Assembly (NCBI RefSeq): GCF_026000115.1
Contig: NZ_AP026867.1
Span: forward strand, 3,839,716 to 3,903,715
DNA from: Aureispira anguillae
GTDB lineage: Bacteria > Bacteroidota > Bacteroidia > Chitinophagales > Saprospiraceae
DNA length: 64,000 nt
Reading direction: 5' to 3'
This document shows, one piece after another, positions 7,854 to 16,635 of this stretch. Made by a program: the position numbers and the translations under genes. How positions within the stretch are numbered: position 1 is the stretch's first letter; each line of letters opens with the position of its first letter. The notes below the pieces were generated by a model. The model ran no database searches. It was not told the DNA's origin and saw only the letters and a program-made list of their open reading frames with translations.

Positions 7854-10292
7854 TCAAAACCTAAAATTCATAAACAACGTTGGAGTCAAAGGAATTCCCT
7901 CTAAATACTCGCTCGTATCATCAGGAAAGTTCACAAAATTATTGTATCGAACATTCGCCGTATTTAATAAATTGAGCAATGACAAACCAAAATCAATGTT
8001 CAAGCGATCCATTTCTAACTTATATAAGAAACCAAGATCTAGGCGGCTATAAGGTTTTATATTTTGTTGAGAAGTTAGGTTTTTAGTATTTGGGAAACCG
8101 CTACCATATACATAATTAACAGAAAAAAAGAAAGATTTTACATTAAACATTCCTGCAATTTTAAATTCATGCCGTTGATCGTGTGGTGCCCTATTTAACA
8201 ATTGCGTTTCAAATTTTTCATCCGACTTACTCAATGTATAGGCTGCCCAAATTCGCTGATTCTTAAAATGTGCTGCTACCTTCAAATCCAAACCATAACT
8301 GGCTCCTTCTCCAATTAATGTTGTTAGCCCTCCCGTTGTTTCATCCCTCCCAAACTGAAAGACATTACTTAAAGCTTTATAATAACCTTCTAGCCGACAA
8401 CTCCAAAACCGATATTGACAAGATACCCCTGTCACATAATGCATTGCTTGCGGAACAGGAATCAGTCGATCGTCTGTAACCGACCAATGATAAGTATAAT
8501 TCCTAAAAGGATCAACTAAGGCATTTTCGGTAATAAACTGATTGTAAATCCCATATGCCAAATTGATTTTCCATTGAGGAACTGGTGAAATTAGTACCTC
8601 TATACGGGGTTGTACAAAAGGACGAGCATTCGCTTGAAGCGGCACGTCAATTCTAAGCCCAGGGCGCAATACCAAAAATTTAGACCAACTGATTTCATCC
8701 TTTAGGTAAAGTCCAAATCGCACGCCATGTTCTGCAACACTTGCTAATTCTTTGATGAGACTGTGCTTGATATTAGAACGGTTATAAACCATATAAAGAC
8801 CAGCAGATAGGCTATTGTATTTAAATGTTGGTAAACGGTGATTGGCTCGGATTGTTAATTCTGAAATACCATTGGTTACTTTTTCTGAAAAAACATTTGC
8901 CGTCGAATCTCCTATAAATAGTCCTGTAGTGTATTCTGACTGAAATTGAGAATAAATAACTTTAGCTGTTGTAACTCCTGCTTTTAGCCACCTTTTAGCA
9001 TACTTAATAGAACCTCCTGCCAAATTACTCATCCTTCGTTGGTTAAAATTCAAGCTATTAATAACTTGGCTATCTAACTGGACTTCTTTACGAACGTCTG
9101 AATAATCTAAATCTCCTAGCATAGTAATACTCAAATCATCGCCATTATCAAATCGATGGCTGTATTTTCCCGTTATATCTCCAAAAAGCAAAAAAGGCTC
9201 TAACAGAGGTTGAGAAGAAATTTGTAGTAAATTAGGAAAAACAAGTCTCCCTCCTATTTGCAAATTGGATCGCTGCGTTAATCCTATATTCGCATAACCG
9301 TTAAATAATTGTTGTGTTCCTGTTATTTGATACAATGAAGTATCTATTTGCCCCGACTTGCTAGTTATATTCACCACTCCACCTACTCGGTCTCCAACAT
9401 CTACATTATAGCCTCCTTTTAATACTTCTATATCTTTAATAAACAAGGGGTTGATCGTTCCTATTTGGTCGTTATAGCTACTTGTATTAAAAATAGTAAT
9501 GTCATCAAATAGAATGTTTGTCTGCCCTTTGTAAGATCCCCACAAGATATAATCCTTGGTTTGTTCGCCCGATGCTAAAATTCCAGACTGTAACCTCAAA
9601 AAAGAAAAAAGACTATTGTTGGTACTACCAGGCAAAAAGGGAGTTTGGGTATTATTTAGTTTTGAAAGTCCCGTTTTTTGCTCCGTATTAATAATCTTCA
9701 GTTTTTTAGTGGACAAAACCGTAATCTCTTGCAATTCAGAAATAGAAGGGCGCAAATCTATCCTCAACCGATTGCACGGAGCAATCAAAGTATCTATTGT
9801 AAAATAACCTAAATGGGAAACGGTTAACCTCACTACGCTATCTTTAGAATGGTAGGAAAAATTGCCTTCTACATCTGTAGTAAGATTAATATGATTAATC
9901 TGAATCGCAGCAAAAGGTAAACTTTCGCTATTCGTTCCATCTTTGATTTGTCCTTGATAGCTAAAGGAACGAGCTTTAATCGGTTTTTTAGGGGGTTGGG
10001 GTACTGCTAGAATTGCAAATACACCATTTATTTTTTTATACTTACAATTACATTCCTTTGTTAAATAATTCAATGTTTCAGAGGGAGAATCAAAGGTTCG
10101 ATCTACCGTAATTAAGCATTTACTTAACAATTGCGCATTAAAAGATACTTGAATTCCATAATTGCGATGCAAGTTTTTGAGCAGGCGATTTAGCGGCTTT
10201 GCTTCTGCCTGTACGTAGATTTGCTGTGCATAACTCTGATATGCTACCAACACACTAAATACAACGGCAAATTTAATAGATAATGGACTCAA
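7854..10292 (-). CDS. TonB-dependent outer-membrane receptor with STN signalling domain
   Basis: The 812-aa protein has a signal peptide ending YQSYAQ. An STN (secretin/TonB N-terminal) domain follows at about residues 25-95, then a carboxypeptidase-regulatory-like domain near 110-185. The plug is at roughly 200-310 (DYILWGSYKGQTNILFDDI, VLKGGYNVDVGDRVGGVVNI). The beta-barrel fills the rest and ends in the aromatic LFMNFRF. The STN domain is the part that talks to a FecR-type anti-sigma factor, and fecR and fecI homologues lie directly upstream on the same strand. Ligand unknown: iron chelates are usual for this cassette, but a polymer or cofactor is possible. No surface lipoprotein of the SusD class accompanies it. 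Confidence 0.9.
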   Translation of the reverse strand: MSPLSIKFAVVFSVLVAYQSYAQQIYVQAEAKPLNRLLKNLHRNYGIQVSFNAQLLSKCLITVDRTFDSPSETLNYLTKECNCKYKKINGVFAILAVPQPPKKPIKARSFSYQGQIKDGTNSESLPFAAIQINHINLTTDVEGNFSYHSKDSVVRLTVSHLGYFTIDTLIAPCNRLRIDLRPSISELQEITVLSTKKLKIINTEQKTGLSKLNNTQTPFLPGSTNNSLFSFLRLQSGILASGEQTKDYILWGSYKGQTNILFDDITIFNTSSYNDQIGTINPLFIKDIEVLKGGYNVDVGDRVGGVVNITSKSGQIDTSLYQITGTQQLFNGYANIGLTQRSNLQIGGRLVFPNLLQISSQPLLEPFLLFGDITGKYSHRFDNGDDLSITMLGDLDYSDVRKEVQLDSQVINSLNFNQRRMSNLAGGSIKYAKRWLKAGVTTAKVIYSQFQSEYTTGLFIGDSTANVFSEKVTNGISELTIRANHRLPTFKYNSLSAGLYMVYNRSNIKHSLIKELASVAEHGVRFGLYLKDEISWSKFLVLRPGLRIDVPLQANARPFVQPRIEVLISPVPQWKINLAYGIYNQFITENALVDPFRNYTYHWSVTDDRLIPVPQAMHYVTGVSCQYRFWSCRLEGYYKALSNVFQFGRDETTGGLTTLIGEGASYGLDLKVAAHFKNQRIWAAYTLSKSDEKFETQLLNRAPHDQRHEFKIAGMFNVKSFFFSVNYVYGSGFPNTKNLTSQQNIKPYSRLDLGFLYKLEMDRLNIDFGLSLLNLLNTANVRYNNFVNFPDDTSEYLEGIPLTPTLFMNFRF

Positions 10293-10608
10293 TGGTGTAG
10301 ACTAATTATTTAGATTTTCTATTGTACTAATTGCTGGCAAATCATTTCCTTACTCTAAGAATTAGTGCAACAGACAACCCTTAATTATTTGTATATTAGA
10401 CGTTATCACGAACAAATGTATGTGGCAGGAAATTTATCTTTTCCCCCTACAAAACTCATTCCATTACTTATAAATTTCACCAGTTAATTACGTACTATGT
10501 TTGTGAGTGTGCAGTCTATTTTTTGAATAAACGTTTACAAAATAAAAGTAATCTACAAATCTTATGAATTATACGATATATTTAACCTTTTAATCTAAGT
10601 CCACGATT
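10293..10608. other. Gap between fecR-like gene and TonB receptor
   Basis: There are 316 bases with no ORF and no obvious terminator. Because the receptor is probably expressed under the FecI-like sigma factor, its own promoter may lie here on the minus strand. No consensus could be assigned. Confidence 0.4.
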
Positions 10609-11469
10609 TTAAGAATTGATTTCTACATTGTATAAATTCTCCTGCACCTTAATAAAAGAAAAACCAAAATTAGCACCGATCATTTCCAAGGCAGTGTCTA
10701 TATTTTCTGTTTTGTCAAAAAATCCTCCATACATCAAATCAGGACTAACGACCCCTTCATAATTAATCTTAGCATCATATTGTCGTTCTAATTCTTCTAA
10801 CACTCGAACCAAATTAACATTATCAAAAAGGAATTTATTGTTGAGCCAACCAATGCTTATCGTCGCATCTATAGCCGTTTGTTTTTTCAGAACATCCTTT
10901 TGTAAGAGTCCCAATTCACTAGGTGTCAAGATAAGAGACTGATCGTCTTTAGTGGTGTGTACACCAACTTTCCCTGTTTTACAAAAGACAACATAAGCCG
11001 TATCCCTTGCATAAATATTAAAACTAGTTCCTAATACTTCTGTGTATCCCAATTCTGAAGCCACAATAAAACTACTCCCCTTTTCTACTTCAAAAAATGC
11101 CTCTCCCTCTAACGATACCTGACGTTGGAAAGACCACCAATAAGGCGCAAAACTAATCGTGGATGCTGCATTTAATTGTACAGTAGAATTATCAGGCAAA
11201 GTATACGCCAAATGCCTTCCCCTTTCACAGGTTATTGTTGTGGTATAAAAACGCATAAAAGCGACGCTAAATGTCATTATCAAAACTGCTGCCACCGCTA
11301 TTCTTGTCCAAATAAGCGGCACAATTTTACGAGGTGGTATCGCTTCTATTTTTTTTGTCATTTCATCCCAAACCGCTTTTTTATCTCGATTATAAGGAAT
11401 CTCTAAATTTTCGAAAAACTTCAGTTGTTCTTCCAATTCAGATGACGATTCATGTTTATGATCTTTCAT
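10609..11469 (-). CDS. FecR-family anti-sigma factor
   Basis: The 286-aa protein has a cytoplasmic N-terminal segment of ~55 residues and one membrane helix (VPLIWTRIAVAAVLIMTF). The periplasmic FecR domain follows (LPDNSTVQLNAASTISFAPY, VSLEGEAFFEVEKGSSFIVA, TEVLGTSFNIYA). At the C-terminus is the phylum-typical extension (NKFLFDNVNLVRVLEELERQ) that often contacts the receptor STN domain. It receives the ligand signal from the receptor and releases or activates the sigma factor encoded 12 bases upstream. Start: ATG at 11469, just after the sigma gene stop. Family and role are clear; the signal is not. Confidence 0.92.
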   Translation of the reverse strand: MKDHKHESSSELEEQLKFFENLEIPYNRDKKAVWDEMTKKIEAIPPRKIVPLIWTRIAVAAVLIMTFSVAFMRFYTTTITCERGRHLAYTLPDNSTVQLNAASTISFAPYWWSFQRQVSLEGEAFFEVEKGSSFIVASELGYTEVLGTSFNIYARDTAYVVFCKTGKVGVHTTKDDQSLILTPSELGLLQKDVLKKQTAIDATISIGWLNNKFLFDNVNLVRVLEELERQYDAKINYEGVVSPDLMYGGFFDKTENIDTALEMIGANFGFSFIKVQENLYNVEINS

Positions 11470-11481
11470 TAATGGTTGGTT

Positions 11482-12003
11482 TTATAAGACAATAAAATAA
11501 GTACATATAATAAGTAGGATTAACTGAAGTTCTATTCTAAGTTTGCCCAAAGCCTTGCTCATTCTCTTCTCTACAGCCTTAACACTTATGGTTAGGCACT
11601 CTGCGATTTCTTTATACGTTAGTCCATTCATTCTGTTCATCAAAAAAACAGCTCGTTGTTTTTCGGGCAGATTAGCAAGTGCTTTTTCATATCCTTTTTT
11701 TAATTCTTCATACTCTATATCATCATCCACCCTTATGGACTTAAAAGTCAAAGGTAAGGATTGTAAGTAATCATTTTGTAATTTTACCCTCCTAGTATAG
11801 GATATAAATAAATCTCCTGCCATTTTGTACAATAAGCCCTTCGTTCGTCCTTGCTCATATTTGATATTTTTCTCCCAGACTCGTAAAAATACATCTTGCG
11901 CCAAATCAGTTGCCAATTCGGTATTCCCTGATCGATAATAAAGATAGTTTCGTATTGCATCAAAATGCTGATCAAAACATTCTTGAAATTCTTTCTTTGT
12001 CAA
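11482..12003 (-). CDS. ECF sigma factor, FecI-like
   Basis: The 173-aa protein has sigma70 region 2 near residues 10-70 (FDAIRNYLYYRSGNTELATD, DLAQDVFLRVW) and region 4 near 105-155 (LPEKQRAVFLMNRMNGLTYK, EIAECLTISVKAVEKRMSKA). The C-terminus is an unusually hydrophobic tail (LILLIICTYFIVL), seen in many Bacteroidota sigma factors paired with FecR. It directs RNA polymerase to a small regulon, probably the TonB receptor downstream. First gene of the sigma/anti-sigma/receptor set. Confidence 0.93.
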   Translation of the reverse strand: MTKKEFQECFDQHFDAIRNYLYYRSGNTELATDLAQDVFLRVWEKNIKYEQGRTKGLLYKMAGDLFISYTRRVKLQNDYLQSLPLTFKSIRVDDDIEYEELKKGYEKALANLPEKQRAVFLMNRMNGLTYKEIAECLTISVKAVEKRMSKALGKLRIELQLILLIICTYFIVL

Positions 12004-12065
12004 ATGTCGTATATTTTATAGCCAACGTGGTGTGTAACAACAATTTGGTACAGTGTGTTTTAGGT

Positions 12066-12168
12066 TAATACTCCGCTGCTTTTATAGCTTTGGCTACAAG
12101 CATGCCCAGTTAGTACGCTAACGTTTATGCGCCAGTATAGCTGGGTTCGGGTTTCTAGCGGAGTAATG
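12066..12168. repeat. Nested palindromic repeat
   Basis: Outer arms TACTCCGCT (12069-12077) and AGCGGAGTA (12157-12165) are exact complements. Inside them CCCAGTTAGTAC faces GTATAGCTGGG. The core, ACGTTTATGCGCCAGTATAG, resembles a stretch at about 41809-41830 (ACGTTTATGAGCCAGCACAG). There is no coding potential. It may be a small dispersed element or a structured regulatory leader of the sigma gene. Confidence 0.5.
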
Positions 12169-12365
12169 TTCGGTATAATTATAGTTTATAACACACTCAT
12201 TCCATTTAGATTTCCTAATTTAACTAAAAACTACTAATACACCGCATAAAAAAAAGGATACCCTACCTAAAAGAAAGAAAAAGGAATATTTTATTTTCTT
12301 AACGCAATGAAACTAATTCTATTATAATACAATCCTTATTTTAGGAACAAAGCCCTTTTCAAATA

Positions 12366-12403
12366 TAAAAAGGTTGTTAGAAAAACTCTAACAACCTTTT
12401 TTA
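12366..12403. terminator. Rho-independent terminator of the oligopeptidase gene
   Basis: A perfect 13-bp stem (12368-12380 with 12388-12400) has A and T runs on both sides, so it can act on either strand. It lies just past the stop of the minus-strand oligopeptidase. Confidence 0.85.
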
Positions 12404-12427
12404 CATTATTTTTTATTCCAAAATAGG

Positions 12428-14659
12428 CTACCATTTCATTCCTAAATTAAACATCAAAAAGGCAATTTTATCCGTTTCTTCTTCAATGACTTTTGCGACA
12501 GGTTTACCTGCCCCATGCCCTGCTTTTTGATCTATACGAATAATAACAGGTAGATGTCCTGTGTTATTGGCTTGAAGTGCAGCCCCAAATTTAAAAGAGT
12601 GCCCAGGTACAACACGGTCATCATGATCTGCCGTCATTACCATAGTAGCAGGGTATGCGGTTGCTCGGACATTATGAACGGGTGAATACTTTAATAAATT
12701 TTTGTACTGAGTAGAATCATCGCTTCGACCATAATCTGAAGCCCAAAAATGCCCAATGGTAAATTTGTGATAACGCATCATATCCAATACCCCTACAATT
12801 GGCAAAGCAGCACGATACAAATCAGGACGCTGTGTCATACAAGCCCCCACCAAAAGACCACCATTCGAACGTCCCTCTATGGCTAATTTTTTGGGCGAAG
12901 TATATTGTTGAGCAATCAGATACTCCCCTGCTGCAATAAAATCATCAAATACATTTTGTTTATTGAGTTGTGTTCCTGCTTCGTGCCACTCTTGTCCCAT
13001 TTCTCCGCCACCTCTAATATTGGCTACTGCAAAAATTCCCCCCTTCTCTAAAAAAGGCAAACGCTTTAAGGCAAAAGAAGGCAAAATACTGATGTTAAAA
13101 CCTCCATAACCATACAATAACGTAGGATTGTTGCCATCCTTTTTCAAACCCTTTTTATAAACAATACTAATTGGGATCGAGGTACCATCTTTGGATTGAT
13201 AATGCGTGTATTCAATCTCATAGTCCGAAGGATTAAATTTCACATTAGGACGCTTCCACACCTCTGATTTTAGGGTTTTGACATTCACCTTACAAATGGT
13301 AGAAGGCAAGGTAAAAGAAGACATGGTAAAATATCCTTCTGCATCGCCTTTTTTGCCTGTGACACCCCCCAAGGTAACTGGAGCTGTTTTGCTAATAATG
13401 TCTGGTATTTCGACATCCCCAACATAATTCCCACTCAATTCAAACACAGATAATACATTGGTAATTTCTTTGGTATAACGAGCCACTAAACGCCCTCCCC
13501 TAACTTGTACGCTATTAAGGGTGGCATTTTTCTTTTGAGGAATAATTACTTTCCAGTTTTTAGCAGTAGGCTGGTTCAAATCAATTTCAATAACCTGATA
13601 CTTGGGCGCTTGGTAATTGGTCAACACCAATAATTTATCTCCAACATTGTCAATTACCCAAAAATCATGTTCAAAATCCTCTACTAATGGAGCAAAACTT
13701 GCCGTTGAATTGGCTGCCTTTTTGAAATAAAGAGCATTGCCACTTGTTGATTCTGTAACACTCAACAACCAAATACTCTCATCTTCAGTAACCGATACGC
13801 CATAATTTCTATTGGGCTGTGTACGATCGGCAAAGATTAATTCATCCTTATCCTGTGTCGTTCCTACCTTGTGGTAATATACTTGATGAAATTGGTTTTT
13901 CTGGGTAAATTTATCTGCTCCACTATTGTCTCCATAACGACTATAAAAGAAACCATCCTTGTACCAAGAAAGTCCTGAATAACGCAACCATTCTACTTTG
14001 TCAGACAATGTTTTTCCTGTGATCGCATCCTTTAGATAAACGGTTCCCCAATCAGATCCAGACTCAGAAGTTCGGTAAGCAGCAAACTTTCCATCCTTCG
14101 AAAAGTTTAGACCACTCAATGAGATCGTACCATCCTCCGAAAAAGTATTGGGGTCTAAGAACACCTCTGGTTTGCCATCCCAAGTTTCTTTTTTGTAAAC
14201 GACAGCTTGACTTTGTAGACCATCATTTTTATAAAAATAGAGTTTACCACCTTCCTTAAAAGGAGCCGTTTCTCTTTCGTAATTGTACAGTTCCTCTAAG
14301 CGACTGGCGATAGCACCACGATATTCTATCGCATCTAAATAGACTCTTGCTAAATCGCTTTGCTCCCTTACCCATTTATTAATTTCCTTGTCTGGTTCTT
14401 CCGTAACAGCATCCTCTAACCAACGATACGGGTCCTGTACCTTAGTACCAAAATAGTCGTCTTCTACATTTCCTGTTTTGGTAATGGGGTATTTCATTTT
14501 TATTTTATCAGGATGTTTTAAATTATTGACAATAGCAGCGCCATTAGCAGAAGATGAAAGCTTAGATTTATGGTCAGCATTATCTACTTTGTTTTTTTTG
14601 TCCTTATTACAAGCTACAACAGACAAAAACAAACTAAACATCAATACTTTATATTTCAT
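12428..14659 (-). CDS. Prolyl oligopeptidase family lipoprotein (S9A)
   Basis: The 743-aa protein starts with a lipoprotein signal peptide (FSLFLSVVAC, Cys17). The S9A N-terminal signature YPITKTGNVEDDYFGTKVQD and PYRWLED follows, then a seven-bladed propeller. The alpha/beta-hydrolase domain has the nucleophile motif GRSNGGLLVGA (Ser about 598), the acid region TADHDDRVVP and the catalytic His in KAGHGAGKP (about 715). It should cleave short proline-containing peptides on the carboxyl side of proline, from the periplasm or cell surface. Length matches the family. The gene is monocistronic, with a terminator just past its stop. Confidence 0.93.
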   Translation of the reverse strand: MKYKVLMFSLFLSVVACNKDKKNKVDNADHKSKLSSSANGAAIVNNLKHPDKIKMKYPITKTGNVEDDYFGTKVQDPYRWLEDAVTEEPDKEINKWVREQSDLARVYLDAIEYRGAIASRLEELYNYERETAPFKEGGKLYFYKNDGLQSQAVVYKKETWDGKPEVFLDPNTFSEDGTISLSGLNFSKDGKFAAYRTSESGSDWGTVYLKDAITGKTLSDKVEWLRYSGLSWYKDGFFYSRYGDNSGADKFTQKNQFHQVYYHKVGTTQDKDELIFADRTQPNRNYGVSVTEDESIWLLSVTESTSGNALYFKKAANSTASFAPLVEDFEHDFWVIDNVGDKLLVLTNYQAPKYQVIEIDLNQPTAKNWKVIIPQKKNATLNSVQVRGGRLVARYTKEITNVLSVFELSGNYVGDVEIPDIISKTAPVTLGGVTGKKGDAEGYFTMSSFTLPSTICKVNVKTLKSEVWKRPNVKFNPSDYEIEYTHYQSKDGTSIPISIVYKKGLKKDGNNPTLLYGYGGFNISILPSFALKRLPFLEKGGIFAVANIRGGGEMGQEWHEAGTQLNKQNVFDDFIAAGEYLIAQQYTSPKKLAIEGRSNGGLLVGACMTQRPDLYRAALPIVGVLDMMRYHKFTIGHFWASDYGRSDDSTQYKNLLKYSPVHNVRATAYPATMVMTADHDDRVVPGHSFKFGAALQANNTGHLPVIIRIDQKAGHGAGKPVAKVIEEETDKIAFLMFNLGMKW

Positions 14660-14859
14660 ATTTATCTTTAATTTAGGTGTATAAATACCTTTTTATAATT
14701 GTTCAAAGTGTATTTTTGGCAAAGGTCTTGCAACAATTTAATAGTTATTCGTTAATAAGACAAAAATAAGTATGTAATTTTGTGAGCGAATGCATGAGCC
14801 TATTGGAAGAATGCCAATAACTATTCTCAAAAGAATTCTATAATTTACTGACTAACTAT

Positions 14860-15771
14860 ATGAATCCATTATTTTTTATTTTCGGAGCTTTGATAATCGC
14901 TCAATTTTCTTTTGAGCATTCAAGTTCTGAACAGCAACTCAAAACAACATTTTTTACGCCTTCTGTAATCCAGCAAGACAGTACTACTCCTCCTAAAAAA
15001 AATGGCGTTGTTAAGATCAAAGAACTAGGTGCTCCTGCCTCTCAAAAAACAACTAAAAAGAAAAACAATACCAAGGCGAAGGCCAATAACAAAAGTCAAA
15101 AAAAAGTAGCCCATACGGCTTCTAATCCCAAAAAGAAAGAAAGCTCTACTTCTTCAAAAAACACCACACCCAAAAAGAAAAAAAATAAGCCTAAGAAAAC
15201 GCTTTCCTTAGAAGAAGAAATCAAAATACTAGCTAAAACAAATGGCTCAGATGCTCCCGATAAAGTGCATCCTAACAGTCAAGAAAATTGCAATTTTGCC
15301 TTCGATATTACGGATGAATTTACAGGAGTTCAAAAACGAGGGTTAACCGCTCGTCCATTCTTTTCTTATACCCCTGACGAGTATCGAAAATTCATCAAAG
15401 AGGGCGATTTTATTCGTTGTGAAGGATTCTTAAGCCAAAGTTCTAGCGGCGATATGGCGCTCAATATCAACCTTTATGTCTCTAGTAGAGATGCTAAACA
15501 TAAATTTGGAGGAATAAAGCCCAACTCGGCTATGGTTCTTCAGCCAATGAATGGAAAAAACTTTTATTTAATGACTTATCAAGGAGCCCAACCTCAAGTA
15601 GTTGACAACATGACCTATTACCAATGTAGTTTTGCTATTAATAAGTCGGATTTGAAGAATTTAAAAAAAGCCGAAATTGATCAGGTAAAAATCAGTTTTC
15701 AAAAAGGTTTTCAAACCTATGATGTTTTTTATTTAGATTTTATGATCGACCAATTCCCTTGCTTTGAATAA
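14860..15771 (+). CDS. Unknown secreted protein with Lys-rich linker
   Basis: The 303-aa protein begins with a short hydrophobic segment (PLFFIFGALIIAQFSF), probably a signal peptide or anchor. Residues 45-120 are an extremely basic, low-complexity linker of Lys, Ser, Thr and Asn (many KKK runs with Pro). The C-terminal ~165 residues look globular and beta-rich, with Cys residues in ENCNFAF, FIRCEGF, YYQCSF and DQFPCFE that could form two disulfides. The ordered domain is not one I recognise. The basic linker could bind nucleic acid, acidic polysaccharide or the cell wall. The gene stands alone. Confidence 0.7.
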   Translation: MNPLFFIFGALIIAQFSFEHSSSEQQLKTTFFTPSVIQQDSTTPPKKNGVVKIKELGAPASQKTTKKKNNTKAKANNKSQKKVAHTASNPKKKESSTSSKNTTPKKKKNKPKKTLSLEEEIKILAKTNGSDAPDKVHPNSQENCNFAFDITDEFTGVQKRGLTARPFFSYTPDEYRKFIKEGDFIRCEGFLSQSSSGDMALNINLYVSSRDAKHKFGGIKPNSAMVLQPMNGKNFYLMTYQGAQPQVVDNMTYYQCSFAINKSDLKNLKKAEIDQVKISFQKGFQTYDVFYLDFMIDQFPCFE

Positions 15772-15891
15772 ACCTATTTAACAGCTACTTAAAAATCTTT
15801 TTTTTATTCATATCTAATATTCAAAACGCCTATTTATGTTCCCCAAATTTTGGAGATAAAAATTGAGATTATATTATTCTTTCAATAGCAC

Positions 15892-15921
15892 TTGGCTGTT
15901 GATCTTATTTGTTTATTTTTA
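15892..15921 (+). promoter_or_regulatory. Promoter candidate for rfbCD
   Basis: TTG (15892-15894), exactly 19 bases, then TATTTTTA (15914-15921) matches the Bacteroidota housekeeping layout TTG-N19-TAnnTTTG with one mismatch. Transcription would start near 15928, about 100 bases before the ATG at 16027, so the longer frame start at 15949 is less likely. Confidence 0.45.
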
Positions 15922-16026
15922 CGGTTAGAATCAAGTATTATTCTTTAATTGAAGCCAAATAAATTATGCTCCATAATTATATCCTTAGTGCTTCAGCTAT
16001 ACTACAAATCTATCAATCATCAAACT

Positions 16027-16581
16027 ATGGCATTTATTGAAACTGATTTTCCAGGTCTTATTGTTTTTGAACCTAGAATTTTTGGAGATCACAGGGGTTA
16101 TTTTTATGAAAGCTTTAATGCAAACAGCTTTAAAGAAGCAGGAATTGATGCTGTATTTGTTCAAGATAACCAAGCCCGTTCTACCTATGGAGTTTTGAGA
16201 GGGCTACATTATCAATTGGGAGAACATGCACAAGCCAAACTAGTTCGTGTTATTGAAGGCTCTGTTTTGGATGTAGTTGTTGATTTAAGAGAGGGTTCCC
16301 CTACTTATGGAAAATCATATAGCATTGAATTAAGTGCAGAAAACAAAAAACAGCTTTTTGTTCCTAGAGGTTTTGCTCACGGGTATGTCGTACTTTCTGA
16401 AACCGCAGAATTCTTTTATAAATGCGATAACTTTTATCATAAAGAAAGTGAAGGAGGACTCATTTATAACGACCCACAATTGGCTATTGATTGGAAAATA
16501 GATCTCGAAAAGGCACAACTATCAGAAAAGGATTTAGTGTTGCCTGTTTTGGGAGAACATCGAGGCAGCTTTACCTTTTAG
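16027..16581 (+). CDS. rfbC: dTDP-4-dehydrorhamnose 3,5-epimerase
   Basis: The protein starting at 16027 (184 aa) opens MAFIETDFPGLIVFEPRIFG and contains the family core FVQDNQARSTYGVLRGLHYQ. It also has ARLVRV-like AKLVRVIEGSVLDVVVDLRE and FVPRGFAHGYVVLS. The enzyme epimerises C3 and C5 of dTDP-4-keto-6-deoxyglucose on the way to dTDP-L-rhamnose in the cytoplasm. An upstream in-frame start at 15949 would add 26 residues with no family match, so the internal ATG is chosen. rfbD follows 54 bases on. rfbA and rfbB are not in the window. Confidence 0.94.
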   Translation: MAFIETDFPGLIVFEPRIFGDHRGYFYESFNANSFKEAGIDAVFVQDNQARSTYGVLRGLHYQLGEHAQAKLVRVIEGSVLDVVVDLREGSPTYGKSYSIELSAENKKQLFVPRGFAHGYVVLSETAEFFYKCDNFYHKESEGGLIYNDPQLAIDWKIDLEKAQLSEKDLVLPVLGEHRGSFTF

Positions 16582-16635
16582 TCATTCCTAATAATTAAGT
16601 AGAATTGAGTTATTAAAAATTGATACCATCATCTT

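Larger units (their letters stand above)
12004..12427. other. Intergenic region with nested palindrome and terminator
   Basis: There are 424 bases without a convincing ORF. The part nearest the sigma gene contains a nested palindromic repeat (12066-12168), and a strong hairpin terminator is near the other end (12366-12403). The sigma gene promoter must lie here on the minus strand but was not identified. Confidence 0.5.
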
